Shown here: positions 12,470 to 24,645 of the stretch, in pieces
Position numbering within the stretch: position 1 is the first letter of the stretch
Layout of the letters: every line of letters starts with the position of its first letter
Notes under the pieces: generated by a model
The model's database searches: none
Seen by the model: only the letters and a program-made list of their open reading frames with translations
What the model was told of the DNA's origin: nothing
Made by a program: the position numbers and the translations under genes
Origin: Membranipora membranacea
Taxonomy: Eukaryota; Bryozoa; Gymnolaemata; Cheilostomatida; Membraniporidae
DNA: 64,000 nucleotides
Reading direction: 5' to 3'
Assembly: GCA_914767715.1 (NCBI GenBank)
Contig: OU612068.1
Location: 1,924,001 to 1,988,000 of the forward strand

Positions 12470-12820
12470 GTTCTCTGTTGAAACTTAACAAAACTTTTAG
12501 ATTATAAAACACCCCAGGTTATTGAGATTTCGACTGTTACAGTCTCTCTTACTCAATGAATAAGGCTGCAATAAGCCGATGAAGAATCTTTTCAACAAGA
12601 TCTTTTCCTATCACCAATGTAAACAGGAAACAGCCTCACTTTCATTAAAAATACCATTTTTGTTAGCAATGGTCTGATTGGTCTAATAACCTTAAGGTCA
12701 AAGGGTCATACTTACTCCAACAGAAATGATCACATGACATCCTGCTGATTGATTTCTTCTCACACACAGATTTTGGGATCTGATCAGTTGACATAACATT
12801 TGTACAGAACTCAACACACT
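12470..12820. promoter_or_regulatory. Shared bidirectional promoter region of LRRC46-like and ATP6V0D1 genes
   Basis: Only 351 bases separate the two divergent start codons, so both 5' UTRs and core promoters must lie here or overlap. I see no clear TATA box. No exon is recognised within it. Confidence 0.5.
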
Positions 12821-15800
12821 ATGGGGGATGCTTACTTCAATATTGACCATGGGTACTTGGAAGGTCTGGTGAGAGGCTTCAAATCTGGCATTCTGAGAGA
12901 TGCTGACTATCAAAACTTGATAGAATGTCAAACATTAGAAGGTAGGTAATAATTCTTCCTCCTCCAACAAGTCAAACTCCCTTGCTTCAATCCCTCTTCC
13001 TTCTAGTTATTAGTCAAAGTAATAGCATTCTGACACCTTTGGAAGCTAATTCATTGTAGTAATGTAGAAGAAACCACCACTTTAGTCAGTCTATACACTA
13101 CAGTAGTAGGCCTAGTAGATTTGACATGATGGTGGTGGTGTTGTCCCCTACTCAAGCTAATACCTACCAATGAACTCGGAGAGGGAGTTCATTGTACATA
13201 CCATGTTTGGATGTATTTTTACCGATAGCCTTAGTGAATCACATATTGCTTATTCCTTCATGATCATCAATATGTATCCATGCATTGCGCATCCGAGCTA
13301 TGTATCTTGAGCTGCAATATTATGCTGTTTTAAATTGTTTCAGATCTAAAGCTCAGTTTACAAAGTACAGATTATGGCAACTTCCTTGCCAATGAGCCAA
13401 GTCCATTGGCTGTGTCTACCATAGATGACAAACTCAAAGAGAAGCTTGTTCTGGAGTTCACTCACCTTCGAAATAATGCTCTACCCCCACTATCAAAGTT
13501 CCTTGATTACATCACGTAAGTATGCACCTTACATAGCTTAGACATGGCAGCAGCAAAGGTTTGGCAGACATTGCTCACACGAGTTTATGTTGTTGCTCTC
13601 TTTGAGATTATACACATAGCATCAGAGCAATGAACTCAGAGCACCATTAATGATTTACTCAGTATCATCTTGTATTGAAAACAACTAGGACTGAATCTGT
13701 TCATTGCAGTCTCCAGTTTGACCTGACTAACTATCCAAGGCGTAGTGCTAAACGACAACAATTATTGGCACCTCACTTTGCCCAAAGGCGCTAACCGATT
13801 CAAATCTAGTCATCTACTGTGGCTTTATAGTTTAATCGAATGGGCCAGCTTGAGGTTTGATTTATTTTGTACTTGAAAAGCTGAAGCCACCATTGTAAAA
13901 AATGTAGATAGACAATTTAAGTTATCATTGTAGCTGTTATGTTACTATTCCGTTTTGTTGTTGCAGTTACAGTTACATGATAGACAACATAGTTTTGCTT
14001 GTCACCGGAACAATGCATCAGAGACCGCTGTCAGAGTTGCTGCCTAAGTGCCATCCACTAGGAAGCTTTGAACAGATGGAAGCGATACATGTCGCATCAA
14101 CACCAAGTGAACTCTATAATGCAGTGCTTGTCGACACTCCACTTGGTAAGTATGAAATGACCACACAGTTTTAAGTGTAAGACTTGGATTGTTCCTGATA
14201 TTGATTCATATTTCAGCAGTACCCAACCAATCAGCAGTTTAACAAATTTAACACTAAGCTTGCCAAGATTATGATCACATCTGGTCCTAAGCTATGATTG
14301 GATATGATTTACACCAGACATTTTGTATAAATCATATCCAATCAATCCTTTCTATTTAGTCATATATATGACTCATATTGAAAGGTACAAAGAAAACTAG
14401 AGTTTAAAAACTGAAAAACTCTCATGCAAAGATACGATAGCAGAAGACAGTAATTCATCCCTTTATATATCAGACCCTGTATACCTGTATAACTTCTCAA
14501 GCGATGATACAAACGCAGGAGAGAAATGGTAATTCATGCCTGTATATATAAGACCCTGTAAACCACTCTTTGATTTCTCTTTGCAGCCTCTTATTTCATC
14601 GATTGTATCTCAGAACAAGATTTGGATGAGATGAATATTGAGATAATAAGAAACACCCTGTATAAGGTATGTACCTTTAGCATGATAGCAATAAAACAAA
14701 TGGTATTGAAATACATTACCCATCGATGTGGCTGACAATTTCAATGGTTGACTATTGTGTGATAGCTTTTTCTTGTAAATAGCTTTTAAAATGTGGTTTT
14801 CATGCGAAAATTTGGTGGTCTTTGTATTGGCAATGTTCCAAATGGGGTTGATGTCAATTGAGTTACTATTTTTTAAATTTTTACAGGCATATCTAGATGA
14901 TTTCTACCAGTTCTGTCAAACGTTGGGAGGCACAACCGGGGAAGTCATGTGCGAGGCATTGGCTGTAAGTGATTGATCATTACTATTGTTATTGTATTTG
15001 AGTTAAATCAGTAACAACTAATAGGTCAGCCCCCAATGTTGATGTTTGGTATCCATCAGCTCCAAGTAAACCCCCAGTAGTGCAGAACACACAGACAGCG
15101 ATTGAGTGTCAATCATTGTGTAAATTAATTAAATAAATAATACATTTCATATCAGGTTTATGCTCACAATGTACAGCTTTGTGACATAAATGGTGAAAGA
15201 AGTGCTCAATCATAGCCAGCAAGTTACATGGTCTGAGCTACTTGAACTGTCAAAAGTCTGGATCCTCTAAATCCCGCTTAAACTAGTATGATTATCCAGC
15301 TTCATATATATGTGGTTAATTCTGGTTTTTGTGGTTGACCGGAAGTTGAGTTGTCTCACACTGAGTTTTTCTCTCTTTTTTTCTCACAGTTTGAAGCAGA
15401 CAGGAGAGCCTTTATTATCACCATTAACTCGTTTGACACCGAGCTCACTAAGGATGACAGATATAAGTTATACCCGACATGTGGTAGACTCTACCCTGAT
15501 GGTCTGGCCTCCCTCAGCAGAGCAGACGACTATGACCAAGTGCGAGCTGTCGCTGAATACTACGCAGTATGTATCATCTATAGATAGTCATTTGTAATCT
15601 CATTCTAGTGAATTTAAACAGGAAAACAAGATATGATTGACAGCCATAACCAAATATGATATGCTGTCAGCGAATGATTTGATCTGCTTTCCTGACCTAT
15701 GTATATTACGTAGTACTGTAGCACCATGTTGCCGTATCGCACTTGATAGTCCATCTAAGAATTTATTTATTTCTCTTTCAGGAATACAAGAAACTTTTTG

Positions 15801-16922
15801 ATGGAGCTGGAACTAACCCTGGTGAGAAGACACTGGAAGATAAATTCTTCGAATATGAGGTAAGAGGCTGATCTGCTAGTGAGAGCAGAACCCTTCGGAC
15901 TACAGCACTTATCTGGGTATTGATAACTTTGATTGTATGAATAGAAACCAAGATATACACCTCATTATCTAGCCTGGGATTCAGGCCAACAATGAGGCCT
16001 TGTCTGTAAGTGGTGGTGTTGGATATTGCCTGTGTGGTGTTATCTGCTCATATAACACTGTTGTGCATTTATGAATAGACAGTTTTCTGAGCTCTTATTT
16101 ATGCCTCAATTCGGAGTTGTCCACTCTCCAGTTTGGTACTTTTAACCCACACCGCATAGGAAAAACCTGCTGAAAGAGGGTTATCTTGAAAACCGCTTAT
16201 GTTAGGATAAAAAATTTGATTCAGACTCTGCACCATTGAAAACCATGTGGGACAGGGTTTCCAAATCATTGGAGGCTTGAATGTTGATATATCTTAATTT
16301 TAGTGACGAAACTCATGAAAAATTCTGCCAAATTGTCCTCAAAACAGGCAGAAAATGCTATAATTGACTATCCAAATGCTAAAATTATTTTCCAAACTAT
16401 AACCATATGAGTTTTCAATGCTGCAGATTCTGAATTAAAAATAATTTTTATCCTATTATAAGCGGTCATCAAGATAACCCTCTTTTCAGCACGTTTTTCC
16501 TATGCGGCCTGGGTTAAAATTACCAAATTGGAGAGAGGACAACTCCGAAAGGAGGCCTAAATCAGAGCTCAGAAAACTGTCTATAGACCCATGTGCTTGT
16601 GTAATAGTTTTGTTTTGATTGGTTTTGGAAGATGACTCCAAATTGTTGGACTGAATCCCAGTCTACTTATTATTTAATTATCATTAACAGAAAAAAAAGG
16701 GGACATTTGTCATTTATGCTTTGAATAGTGTTTTAATCAAGTCACTGGATCTTGTAGGTTAAGATGATGGTGAACGCATTTATGAGGCAGTTTCACTTTG
16801 GAATTTTCTACTCCTACGTCAAACTCAAAGAGCAAGAGACCAGAAATGTGGTCTGGATATCAGAATGTGTGGCACAGAGACATCGGGCTAAGATTGACAG
16901 CTACATAAAAATTATGGAATAG
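12821..16922 (+). CDS. ATP6V0D1: V-type H+-ATPase V0 subunit d
   Basis: Eight exons: 12821-12941, 13344-13515, 13967-14145, 14587-14666, 14887-14964, 15390-15566, 15782-15859, 16758-16922. They give 349 residues, against about 351 in animal d1 subunits. Family sequence runs end to end: [19 protein letters not shown] at the start, the [19 protein letters not shown] segment, [39 protein letters not shown] and the C-terminal [18 protein letters not shown]. Subunit d is the soluble cup on the cytosolic face of the V0 ring and couples it to the central stalk of V1 in proton pumping of endomembranes. No disruption is seen. Intron 7 hosts two nested MITEs. Confidence 0.97.
15969..16666. mobile_element. 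Outer inverted-repeat element in ATP6V0D1 intron 7
   Basis: TAGCCTGGGATTCAGGCCAA near 15970 is matched in reverse complement by TTGGACTGAATCCCAGTCTA ending near 16665 (a few mismatches). The terminal repeats extend to about 28 bases. The interior is split by the second MITE at 16076-16583. A relative of its right half is found at 27326-27460. Confidence 0.6.
16076..16583. mobile_element. Long-palindrome MITE, copy 1 (nested)
   Basis: The ends are TA-GACAGTTTTCTGAGCTC and GAGCTCAGAAAACTGTC-TA, so terminal inverted repeats abut TA. The arms remain complementary far inward: AGTTTGGTACTTTTAACCCA pairs with the region GGGTTAAAATTACCAAATTG, and the GAGGGTTATCTTGA block recurs inverted. The 508-base element has no open frame. 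Its structure and TA flanks suit mobilisation by a Tc1/mariner-type transposase. A second copy lies at 39086-39595. Confidence 0.8.
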
Positions 16923-17950
16923 AGCTGCACCAGTCGACAGGGACTTACTATCCGATCTTCCACTGTGCTAAGTTTTTATTATGATTAAGCTATCCAAAAT
17001 ATCATAAACTACCCACTCCAGCCAATGTGTGCCAAAGTCACGGCTTGTGATACATGTCTTGTTTGGTGTTTGGGTATGCAGTGTAAGCAAGGACTAGCGA
17101 TGTCATCGAAAGAGGGAATTATTGAAGTAAGCTGCTGATCCAGATACTGTAGCTAGTATATTAATATTATCAGCTATGACATCCCATAGAATATATATTT
17201 ATTGTTTTAAGTCAGCCAGGCCTTTCCCACTCTTCTGACCAATATTATCGTAATGATGGTGATCACTTTTTCTGGAACTTTGCTTTAGCAGAATGGTCAC
17301 CATTGTGAGGCAATGCATTCCAATGCATGAAATACTATGGCTGGGCAGGTATCAAAATATTAAATTCTTCTTTCTAAGTTCTGGTATGTACTAGAAAAAC
17401 TGTGCAATCATTTACTCCCATCTATGAGATAAACTTTTCCAAATCTCATAATAAATCACGCTCTTTATTTTCCCTTTTGTTAAAATTTTGTGATGAACAT
17501 ATTTTATAGAACATTATTTATGTTGGTTAAATGTTGGTGAATTGGAATCGATGTTTTGCGACAGCGCAAGCGAATAAAAGGAAGTAATAAAAATATTTAT
17601 ATTCTACTTCACACAGATACTACTAAGTTCTTCTGCAATCACTACCACGTTGATCATGAGAAAAAAAAATTGAAATTGAAATTGAAAAATCGATGACAAA
17701 AGTCAAGTAAGTAAGTCTAACACAGATATAGCAATAGGTGATAATACGTAGGGATTTCTTCTATATGATTGTGGGGAGTTTGGAGAGTAGTTTTTCTTCC
17801 ATTCCGAAGATGAAGAGATACGTTACGTTATGCTGGCTCATCGAGTAAACTTTGTTTGTTCACATATATGGTTCCATTTCCTGACAAACAGAATAATCAC
17901 ATTATAGAATCATAAAGAAAGAACCATAAAGAACCAAGGAATGAACCGAC
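16923..17950. other. Convergent spacer between ATP6V0D1 and CHFR
   Basis: No exon or RNA gene is recognised. The region is AT-rich with an A-rich tract at 17660-17690. AATAAA hexamers around 17570 could serve ATP6V0D1 but are 650 bases from its stop. Confidence 0.4.
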
Positions 17951-20900
17951 CTAATATTGATATTTATAACATTCTGTTGAATTTGTTATCTTCTTGTGAA
18001 ATAAGCAAAAGAGGAGACAACTTCTTTTTATAAACAATTCATGATTTGAGTCGAAGCTGAAAGATAAGAAGTGCATCACTCAATTAAAGTAACTAGCTGA
18101 TTGCACTGAAACATTGCTTAAGTGCTCAGGCTGCAGTGAACGTGGTCTGAGTGCTCGGACTCCAGTGAGGCTTACACCGGAGAACATGAGATTTAGTGAA
18201 AACTTACTCTGCATGATGAGGCCTTGATTGTGTCCTGCATGTTTTACCCCAATAACAGTCTTCTTTGTTTGTGACTGCCGCTGAAATTGAAAAGAAAAAC
18301 ATTTCATCTTCATTGTTCTGGCAATATATCTTTTATATGAGAGAAAATACTGCAACTTCCTTGATGAGTATGATAAGCAAAGAGAAAAGGGATGAAAAGT
18401 TCAAAAATATCTTGTTCTTCATAAACTTTTCAAGTGTGTCGATTTAGCTCAGTTTTCATTTCGATTTATTCAGCAATCTATATCTGGGTTTACCTGGTAG
18501 GTCTGTTGGATCGATATGTTTCCTGTAGTTGTACGCCAATTGTCTAAGAGCTTTCAATGAACAGCGGTAACAAACATTGGAGTCACCTCCAATATTTTGA
18601 CCTGTCAAAAGGCATGCAAAGTATTTGCAGTTGGGCCCTTAATCTGTGGTGACAATATTGATCTCTGTTTGTCATTTTGCATGTTCATTCGAAAATAAAT
18701 GTTTACAGCATTGCAAAAATTGCTTATACTATGAACAATACGTTACTCACCTGAAAAGCCTCCACCAAAATCGTTATTGAGCTGGAAATCACCTCTGTCA
18801 AGCTTAGTGCAGGCTGATTGTACCATCTGATGGATTGTTATTGATTTAGCCCGCATATAATTCTGCAGAAAATTAAATTGACAGTTCACATCACAATTTG
18901 ACTGAATCACGAATCGATGTCAAATATATATCAAATTTTTAACTACTAAAAGTGTACATGTAAAAATGATCTGACCTAAAACAAACTTCCTGTCTCCAAA
19001 TGAAACAAAGGGTTGCTGTGATAATACGTTAGATTGGCGAGTTAAAATACTGTCAAAACATTGAACTTGTACCTTAGGTACTCTCATCTAGGTACACTGT
19101 ACTCTAGGTATCTCTATATGGCTCACCTTTAGAATGTTAGATTCAGTTGGGTTGTATAACAATATCATATCAAGAGCTGATTCAGCTGGATTCATATCTG
19201 AAAGAGAGCACAACAAAATATCATGTGTATCATGTGTTCATCTACAGAGCGCTGCCAACAACAAAACCTGTAGCTGCAAACGCAAATATGAGGTCTAGCC
19301 TGGTGTGATGAGGATTGACCCAAGCACCAGCCCAGGACGAGGAGGATTTGATAGATACCGAGACAGGTTACTCAAATCAGTCATCGTTACTCAATTTTTA
19401 CTCACAAAAGTTGATAGCTTCTTGAGAGATTGACCCATAGTATGCTTCTCGATACAAGAAAGGAGTGAATCTTACCTTTTAGTTTAGTGAGACAGCCTCT
19501 GCAGGATGCACTTTTACAGCCCCAATAGAGATTGCAGTACACAGAGTTACATACATCACCTAGAATATACAATGTTGTCATATGAGCAGCTAGTCGAAAT
19601 GTGTGATATGTGGTAATAGAAGTGGTTTGTATGCAATGGGAGAGGATAAAGAGAGGGAGGTACATTAACCCATCCCTCAGATCAGTGTGAGCACAAGCGA
19701 TCATATAGGTAATTAGGACATAATGAGGGGTCTGTTATTATGACCTCTATGAGGGTTCCTAACTTACAAATTCTCTGAGTAAGTGCCGATCAATGACGAA
19801 AGAAGAAGAAGAAATGATGTTTAGGCATCAGATGGGACTAATGTAGACGAGACTTAAAATACATACATTCCTTTGGAGGCATGTCAGGGGTACCGTGTCT
19901 ATCGGGGAATGGCTCCATACAGCAGTAGCAGACTATGTGCCTCTGTGTACCCCTCGTACACTGAAAGTCTGGTGCTGTGGCAGAGGCAGCAGCAGATGTA
20001 CCAGAGGAGGCCCCTGTACCTCCATCAGATGGGACAGAGGAGGAGGGGCGAGGGTTGATACCATGTCGCAATCTATAATCTATAATAGATGTAATGTTGT
20101 GTGTTATAATTAATAGTAATTGAACTCTTTATACCGTGTTATTATAACATTGTCAAGTGAAGGTAACTCAGCCATAGTGAAAGCAACATAAAAACCACAG
20201 TCAAACTACCAGATAACCACATCATGATATCTATTATATTAATAATGGACAATTTCTAATCTCAAACAGATAACAGCAGCATGAGTGACTCACCGTCATA
20301 TCCTGGGCATTGCCTGCAGACAGGAACATCAGCGTTTAGAGTTCTTGGTATGTGTATAGGAGCACCAAATATACCCCTGGCCACATCATCATCATCATCA
20401 TCATCATCGTCACTATCATAATCACGATCAGATCCACCAGAATAATCATCTTGGTCGTTATCGTCTCCATCTTCGTCTTTAAGTGACTGCAGGGTTACAA
20501 TGTGAGACACACAGTATAACAGGAGGAAAAACAGGAAATGACCTTAATCAAGTCATGGTTTCTGTACATGAGATTGGAACATACCTTTTAATGGTGATTC
20601 ACAAGCCCTTTGAACCAAGCACTATTTGTTTACTTTTGAATAAGTAAGGAAAGAGACATTTACTCATGGAGGGAGATATAAATCTATTTACCATATTTGG
20701 GACTTTTATCTTATTTTTCTTGTCCAGCTCCTCCAGATCCTCCGCAGATCTTCTTTTATCTGCAGAACAGAAAAAGTATGATTATTGATTATGGGCATCA
20801 AATATAATTGCAAAACAATAATTGGTAACTGGACATTAGCTGTTACCACTGTTACACTTGTATCTTAAAGTTAGAGGGCCTTTAAACTTTCAAAGTCATC

Positions 20901-23900
20901 TGAAATATTCTGCGCCTGTATTCACCTATTTCCAATTTTCTAAGACTATGTATAGTTTAAACATTCTTCAAAACCCAGTATGAGGCATGAGCTGATCTCT
21001 GCTAAATTGAGCTTCCAAATTTTGAAGCAATTTGATAAGATACCTACTTCTGGGGGTCGTTTTACCTAAAACTTGATATGTTGTCTTTTCATGAAAAATT
21101 TAGCCAGTAATTTAGTATCCATTCTGGGCTGTTTGCCTTGGTCTCTCTGGCTCAGCAGCATGATGCCTAAGTTTCCACATATCACTCGCCTTCAAACTTT
21201 AGCTAGCTTACTACAAACCTCCAACAACAAGTCATGTTCTAGAATTTAAATCAGATTTACAAATGAGAAATAAGCCAATGCCTTGAAAGGTGTGAGCATG
21301 CAGGTGAAGTTCACGATACTTGCAAAACAGACCTGGATGTGCTTTGAGATATGCATCGATAAGGTTCCGAAGTATGTGATTTTGTGCAACTGATGTTGCT
21401 CTCCTTCTACATGTAGGACATGATTTTGATGTTGCCATCCATTGTGAAAAGCATCCTCCACAGTATGTGTGCATACATGGCTGCAAGCTGCAAATTGAAA
21501 CACAATCAAATGAAAATAATTCTATTATCTAATCAGAACCCGTTTAACATAAATTTGGAGTTGTCTGACTTTCAAAAACGGGGCAATAACTCTCACTTGT
21601 ATGACCAACACTTCCATTTATCAATCTAACTCAATCTACCTGATCTAACTGGTTCAGAACTTTGGCCTCAGGTAGCTAATAAAAGAACCATTTGAGAAAC
21701 TGTGCCACAGAATTTTCCGCATGATATCAAAGGCTTGGAAGAACGGGTCAGCAGCTTGACCTAATTGACTAGATTACTGAATTAACTTCTGACATGAGAC
21801 CTTTGCTTTGCTCTTATAACTAGAGTACAGAATTACTAGAAGTACAAACCTGACACAGTCATGTAGAAGTTCCTGACAGATACTACACAGTAGAGTCTCC
21901 TCTATCTCATCTGGCTCTTCCTCTGCTGTCGCTGCTGCTTCAGGTCTCACAGCGTCAGCAGGACCCGCACCTGTATCTAATTTATTCTGCTTGCGTGGAG
22001 GCTCATCAGGGTCTGTGAAATTTATAATAATATATATATATAATAATATAAACTTTATTCATCCAACCAGTATATCATGTGATACTAATGAGGTTGTGAT
22101 TTACATAAGATATGCATGAATAGTTGTTTGTGTCAGTCGGGTAAAAGATTTTGTAAAAAAATGATACTAAAGATGGCAACAATACGTTATCACATTGAAA
22201 ATTAGTCAAGCGTGTTGAACAGCGACCTGTTCATCAGCGCAGTTCTATGCTTGAAAGTTATTTTGTCAGCGAGACGGTGGAATGTCTTCGATTGAGAGAT
22301 TTGTCGAGATGGTATAAGACTGTTCAGCCGGTGGGATGGGTTTCTCTCAATCTTCGCTGCATAGCTGGTGCAAAGCCCAGAAATTGTATCCACTAGTCGT
22401 GGTATGCCAGCTCTGTTTAGCCTCTTAGTGTAGGACGTGATTGTTGGATACTTAATCTGAAGACAGAGGTCTATGGCAGTCTGGGTGGTGTATGTAAACC
22501 ATGCTGGGCATGCATAGACTCAAATAGGTAAAATTCCTGTCAGAAAAAAATTTTACGAGTAGATCTGATGTTATGCCATGTCGCTTTAATTTTAATAACC
22601 CATAAACTGCTGCTCTCTCTTCTCAAGACTGGAATCGACATGTTCGGTGAAGTGTAGGTTGTTATCTAGTTTAACACCCAGTAATTGAGCTGATGGTGTT
22701 TGCTTGATTATATCGTTATTCACGGTGATGGGTATGGACAGTGAAGCATCGAGTTGCAGAGTGAACAGCATGTGTTGGGTTTTAGCTGCATTCAATCTCT
22801 GGTGATTATGTTCACTCTAACCACATGATTCGTTAGCAGCAGACTGCATGGTGTTTTCGGTAAGAGATGTCACTCTTTTTCTGCCAGATTGATCAGTGAT
22901 TGTGACATCTTTCTTGTATATAGTGTCATATAAGGTTGTGTCATCAGCATATGTTATAGTATTTCTTGATAGTTTCAGGTCGCTGACATACACATTCCAC
23001 AATTTAGGGCCACTGACCGTACCCTGAGGCACACCTAGTTTTGGACTTAGTGGTAGTGACTGCCCACCAGGTACCTTCACACACTGGCTGCGATTGCTCA
23101 GAAAGCTCAACATCAGTCTGACGAGTGTGTGAGGAACGTTGAGCTGCATAAGTCTTTCAGCTAGAATATCACCCCTCATCAAATCGAACGCCTTGCTAAA
23201 ATCTAGGTATAGTGCCTGTACACTGTACAGCATAGGCAGATTTATCATCTAGTGCAGATGCGTCATCAGTGATCACTTTCACTAGCGCATTAGTTGTTCC
23301 TATGTTCTTGGTGTAGGCGTATTGCTGATGATCTTCTGGGATAAACCTTTTTGGCGCTCTATTCATGAACCGCTCCGTTATTTTACTCATGTAAAGAGAT
23401 TGGTCTAAAGTCTTTGCATTCTTTCGGGCTTGCTACTTTAGGAAGCGGAGCTATTTCTGCCTTTTTCCAAATCCTAGGATAAATTCCAGTTTTCAGAATA
23501 GAAATTATGATATCACATACTGTGTGCATCATGAAGTATACTACATTTAGATGCTCCTGCTCCTTCGACCCACAGGAAGATTCTCTCACTAGTGTTCTGT
23601 TTTTTTTTACAAGTGAAGTGTCATTAATTCTTACCAACATGTGTGGTGGCAGTGAAGTCTATTGAATCGTATTCCTGTGTCTGTTCTAGAGAGTCTGGTA
23701 TGATTTTACTCAGCTGCTGGAATGCATATCCTATGTCTAAAAGCAAAAGATACTATACAAATACACTGTCAGATGTCACACATACCTTTGGGTAGGGAAA
23801 GAGTGGGGATGAAAATATCATTGACTCAGGGAAATCACCTTTCATTGAGCTAGGAATAGGATAAGGACACGGGATTGAAAAAATAGCCTATATTGAAATA

Positions 23901-24645
23901 AGTATGATGTTATCTATGTTCTGTTTAGTCTACGTACTGCTGTCTGTGCCACTCTTCTTAAAAACGATATGAATTTCATCTCCATGATTTAATTCTTGTC
24001 TAGCTTGCTTCACTTTGGTGCCATCAACTTGGGTACCGTTTGTACTGTAATTAAATAAAGCTACAAAGTATTAATGTGTAAGTTTCATGTGGGATTTCCA
24101 ATGTCCCGATTGTGTTTATTCAACAGAAAAATATCTCTTCTCGATATTTTGTATTCCATTTCCTTGTATGTCCACCTTTGACTGGATCTGGGCGGATATT
24201 TAATTTGCCAATCCCCAGGTAAATTTTTGTTCTAGAAAACATAAATGAAATAAATAAATTATGACACAAATAATGATTGCCCTGAACTGTGGTACCACCC
24301 ACCGTCTCACCTTGAATCGGTCAGATATACAGTATCATATTCACGTGTGATTGTGCAGTGCTTCTGACTCACCAACTTGTTATCTGTAAACACTAGGTCA
24401 CATTCTGGAAAGAAAAAGAAAAGAATGAATCATGTATGTAAATAACTGAAATAAGACATATTATGCTCAATTGCTATGTAGGCTTGTCAGGTCAATGAAA
24501 TGGCGCCATGCGAATCAGATGAACCTCCACAATATACTTACTCACCTGCGGACCGGCCTATAGTGAAGCTGTCTGTAGATATATTCACTATGTCATCAGC
24601 AGCTCCTAACTTTACTAAACGGGCCCAAGCTTCACCATCAGACAT
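17951..24645 (-). CDS. CHFR: E3 ubiquitin ligase CHFR (FHA, RING, PBZ)
   Basis: Fifteen exons on the minus strand: 24645-24546, 24404-24311, 24044-23938, 23736-23635, 22012-21850, 21487-21333, 20759-20692, 20486-20294, 20079-19867, 19559-19476, 19197-19127, 18862-18751, 18601-18494, 18280-18208, 18056-17951. They give 582 residues (human about 664). Exons 1-3 are an FHA domain with FTIGRS, SQKHC and NGTQVDG. Exons 5-6 are a C3HC4 RING (LLCSICQELLHDC, QPCMHTYCGGC, SCPTCRR). Exons 8-13 form the cysteine-rich region (CRQCPGY, NSVYCNLYWGCKS, CYRCSLKALRQLAYNYRKHI). Exons 14-15 encode the poly(ADP-ribose)-binding zinc finger (DCYWGKTCRTQ, HH, then FDSNH). CHFR delays mitotic entry under microtubule stress and ubiquitinates mitotic kinases. 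The last exon is the least certain: it was chosen for its pyrimidine-rich acceptor and because it supplies the final zinc-ligand histidine. Confidence 0.93.
22195..23634 (-). pseudogene. Decayed non-LTR retrotransposon (reverse transcriptase) in CHFR intron 4
   Basis: Fragments of one reverse transcriptase follow each other on the minus strand in different frames. They are: WKKAEIAPLPK and FRPISL near 23400-23500; a segment with NIGTTNALVKVI near 23300; YLDFSKAFD near 23190; GVPQGTVSGP and YADDTTL (catalytic Asp pair) near 22930-23050; LLGVKLDNNLHF near 22660; and a C-terminal part near 22202-22393 ending RSLFNTLD. Frameshifts and stops separate the pieces, and the 5' half (endonuclease) is missing. 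The element is in the same orientation as CHFR and takes up nearly the whole intron. The splice sites flanking it are intact. Confidence 0.9.

Noticed and set aside
19873-20113. Plus-strand frames of 61-72 codons
   Set aside because: They are antisense shadows of CHFR exon 9, which is supported by frame, splice sites and family similarity.
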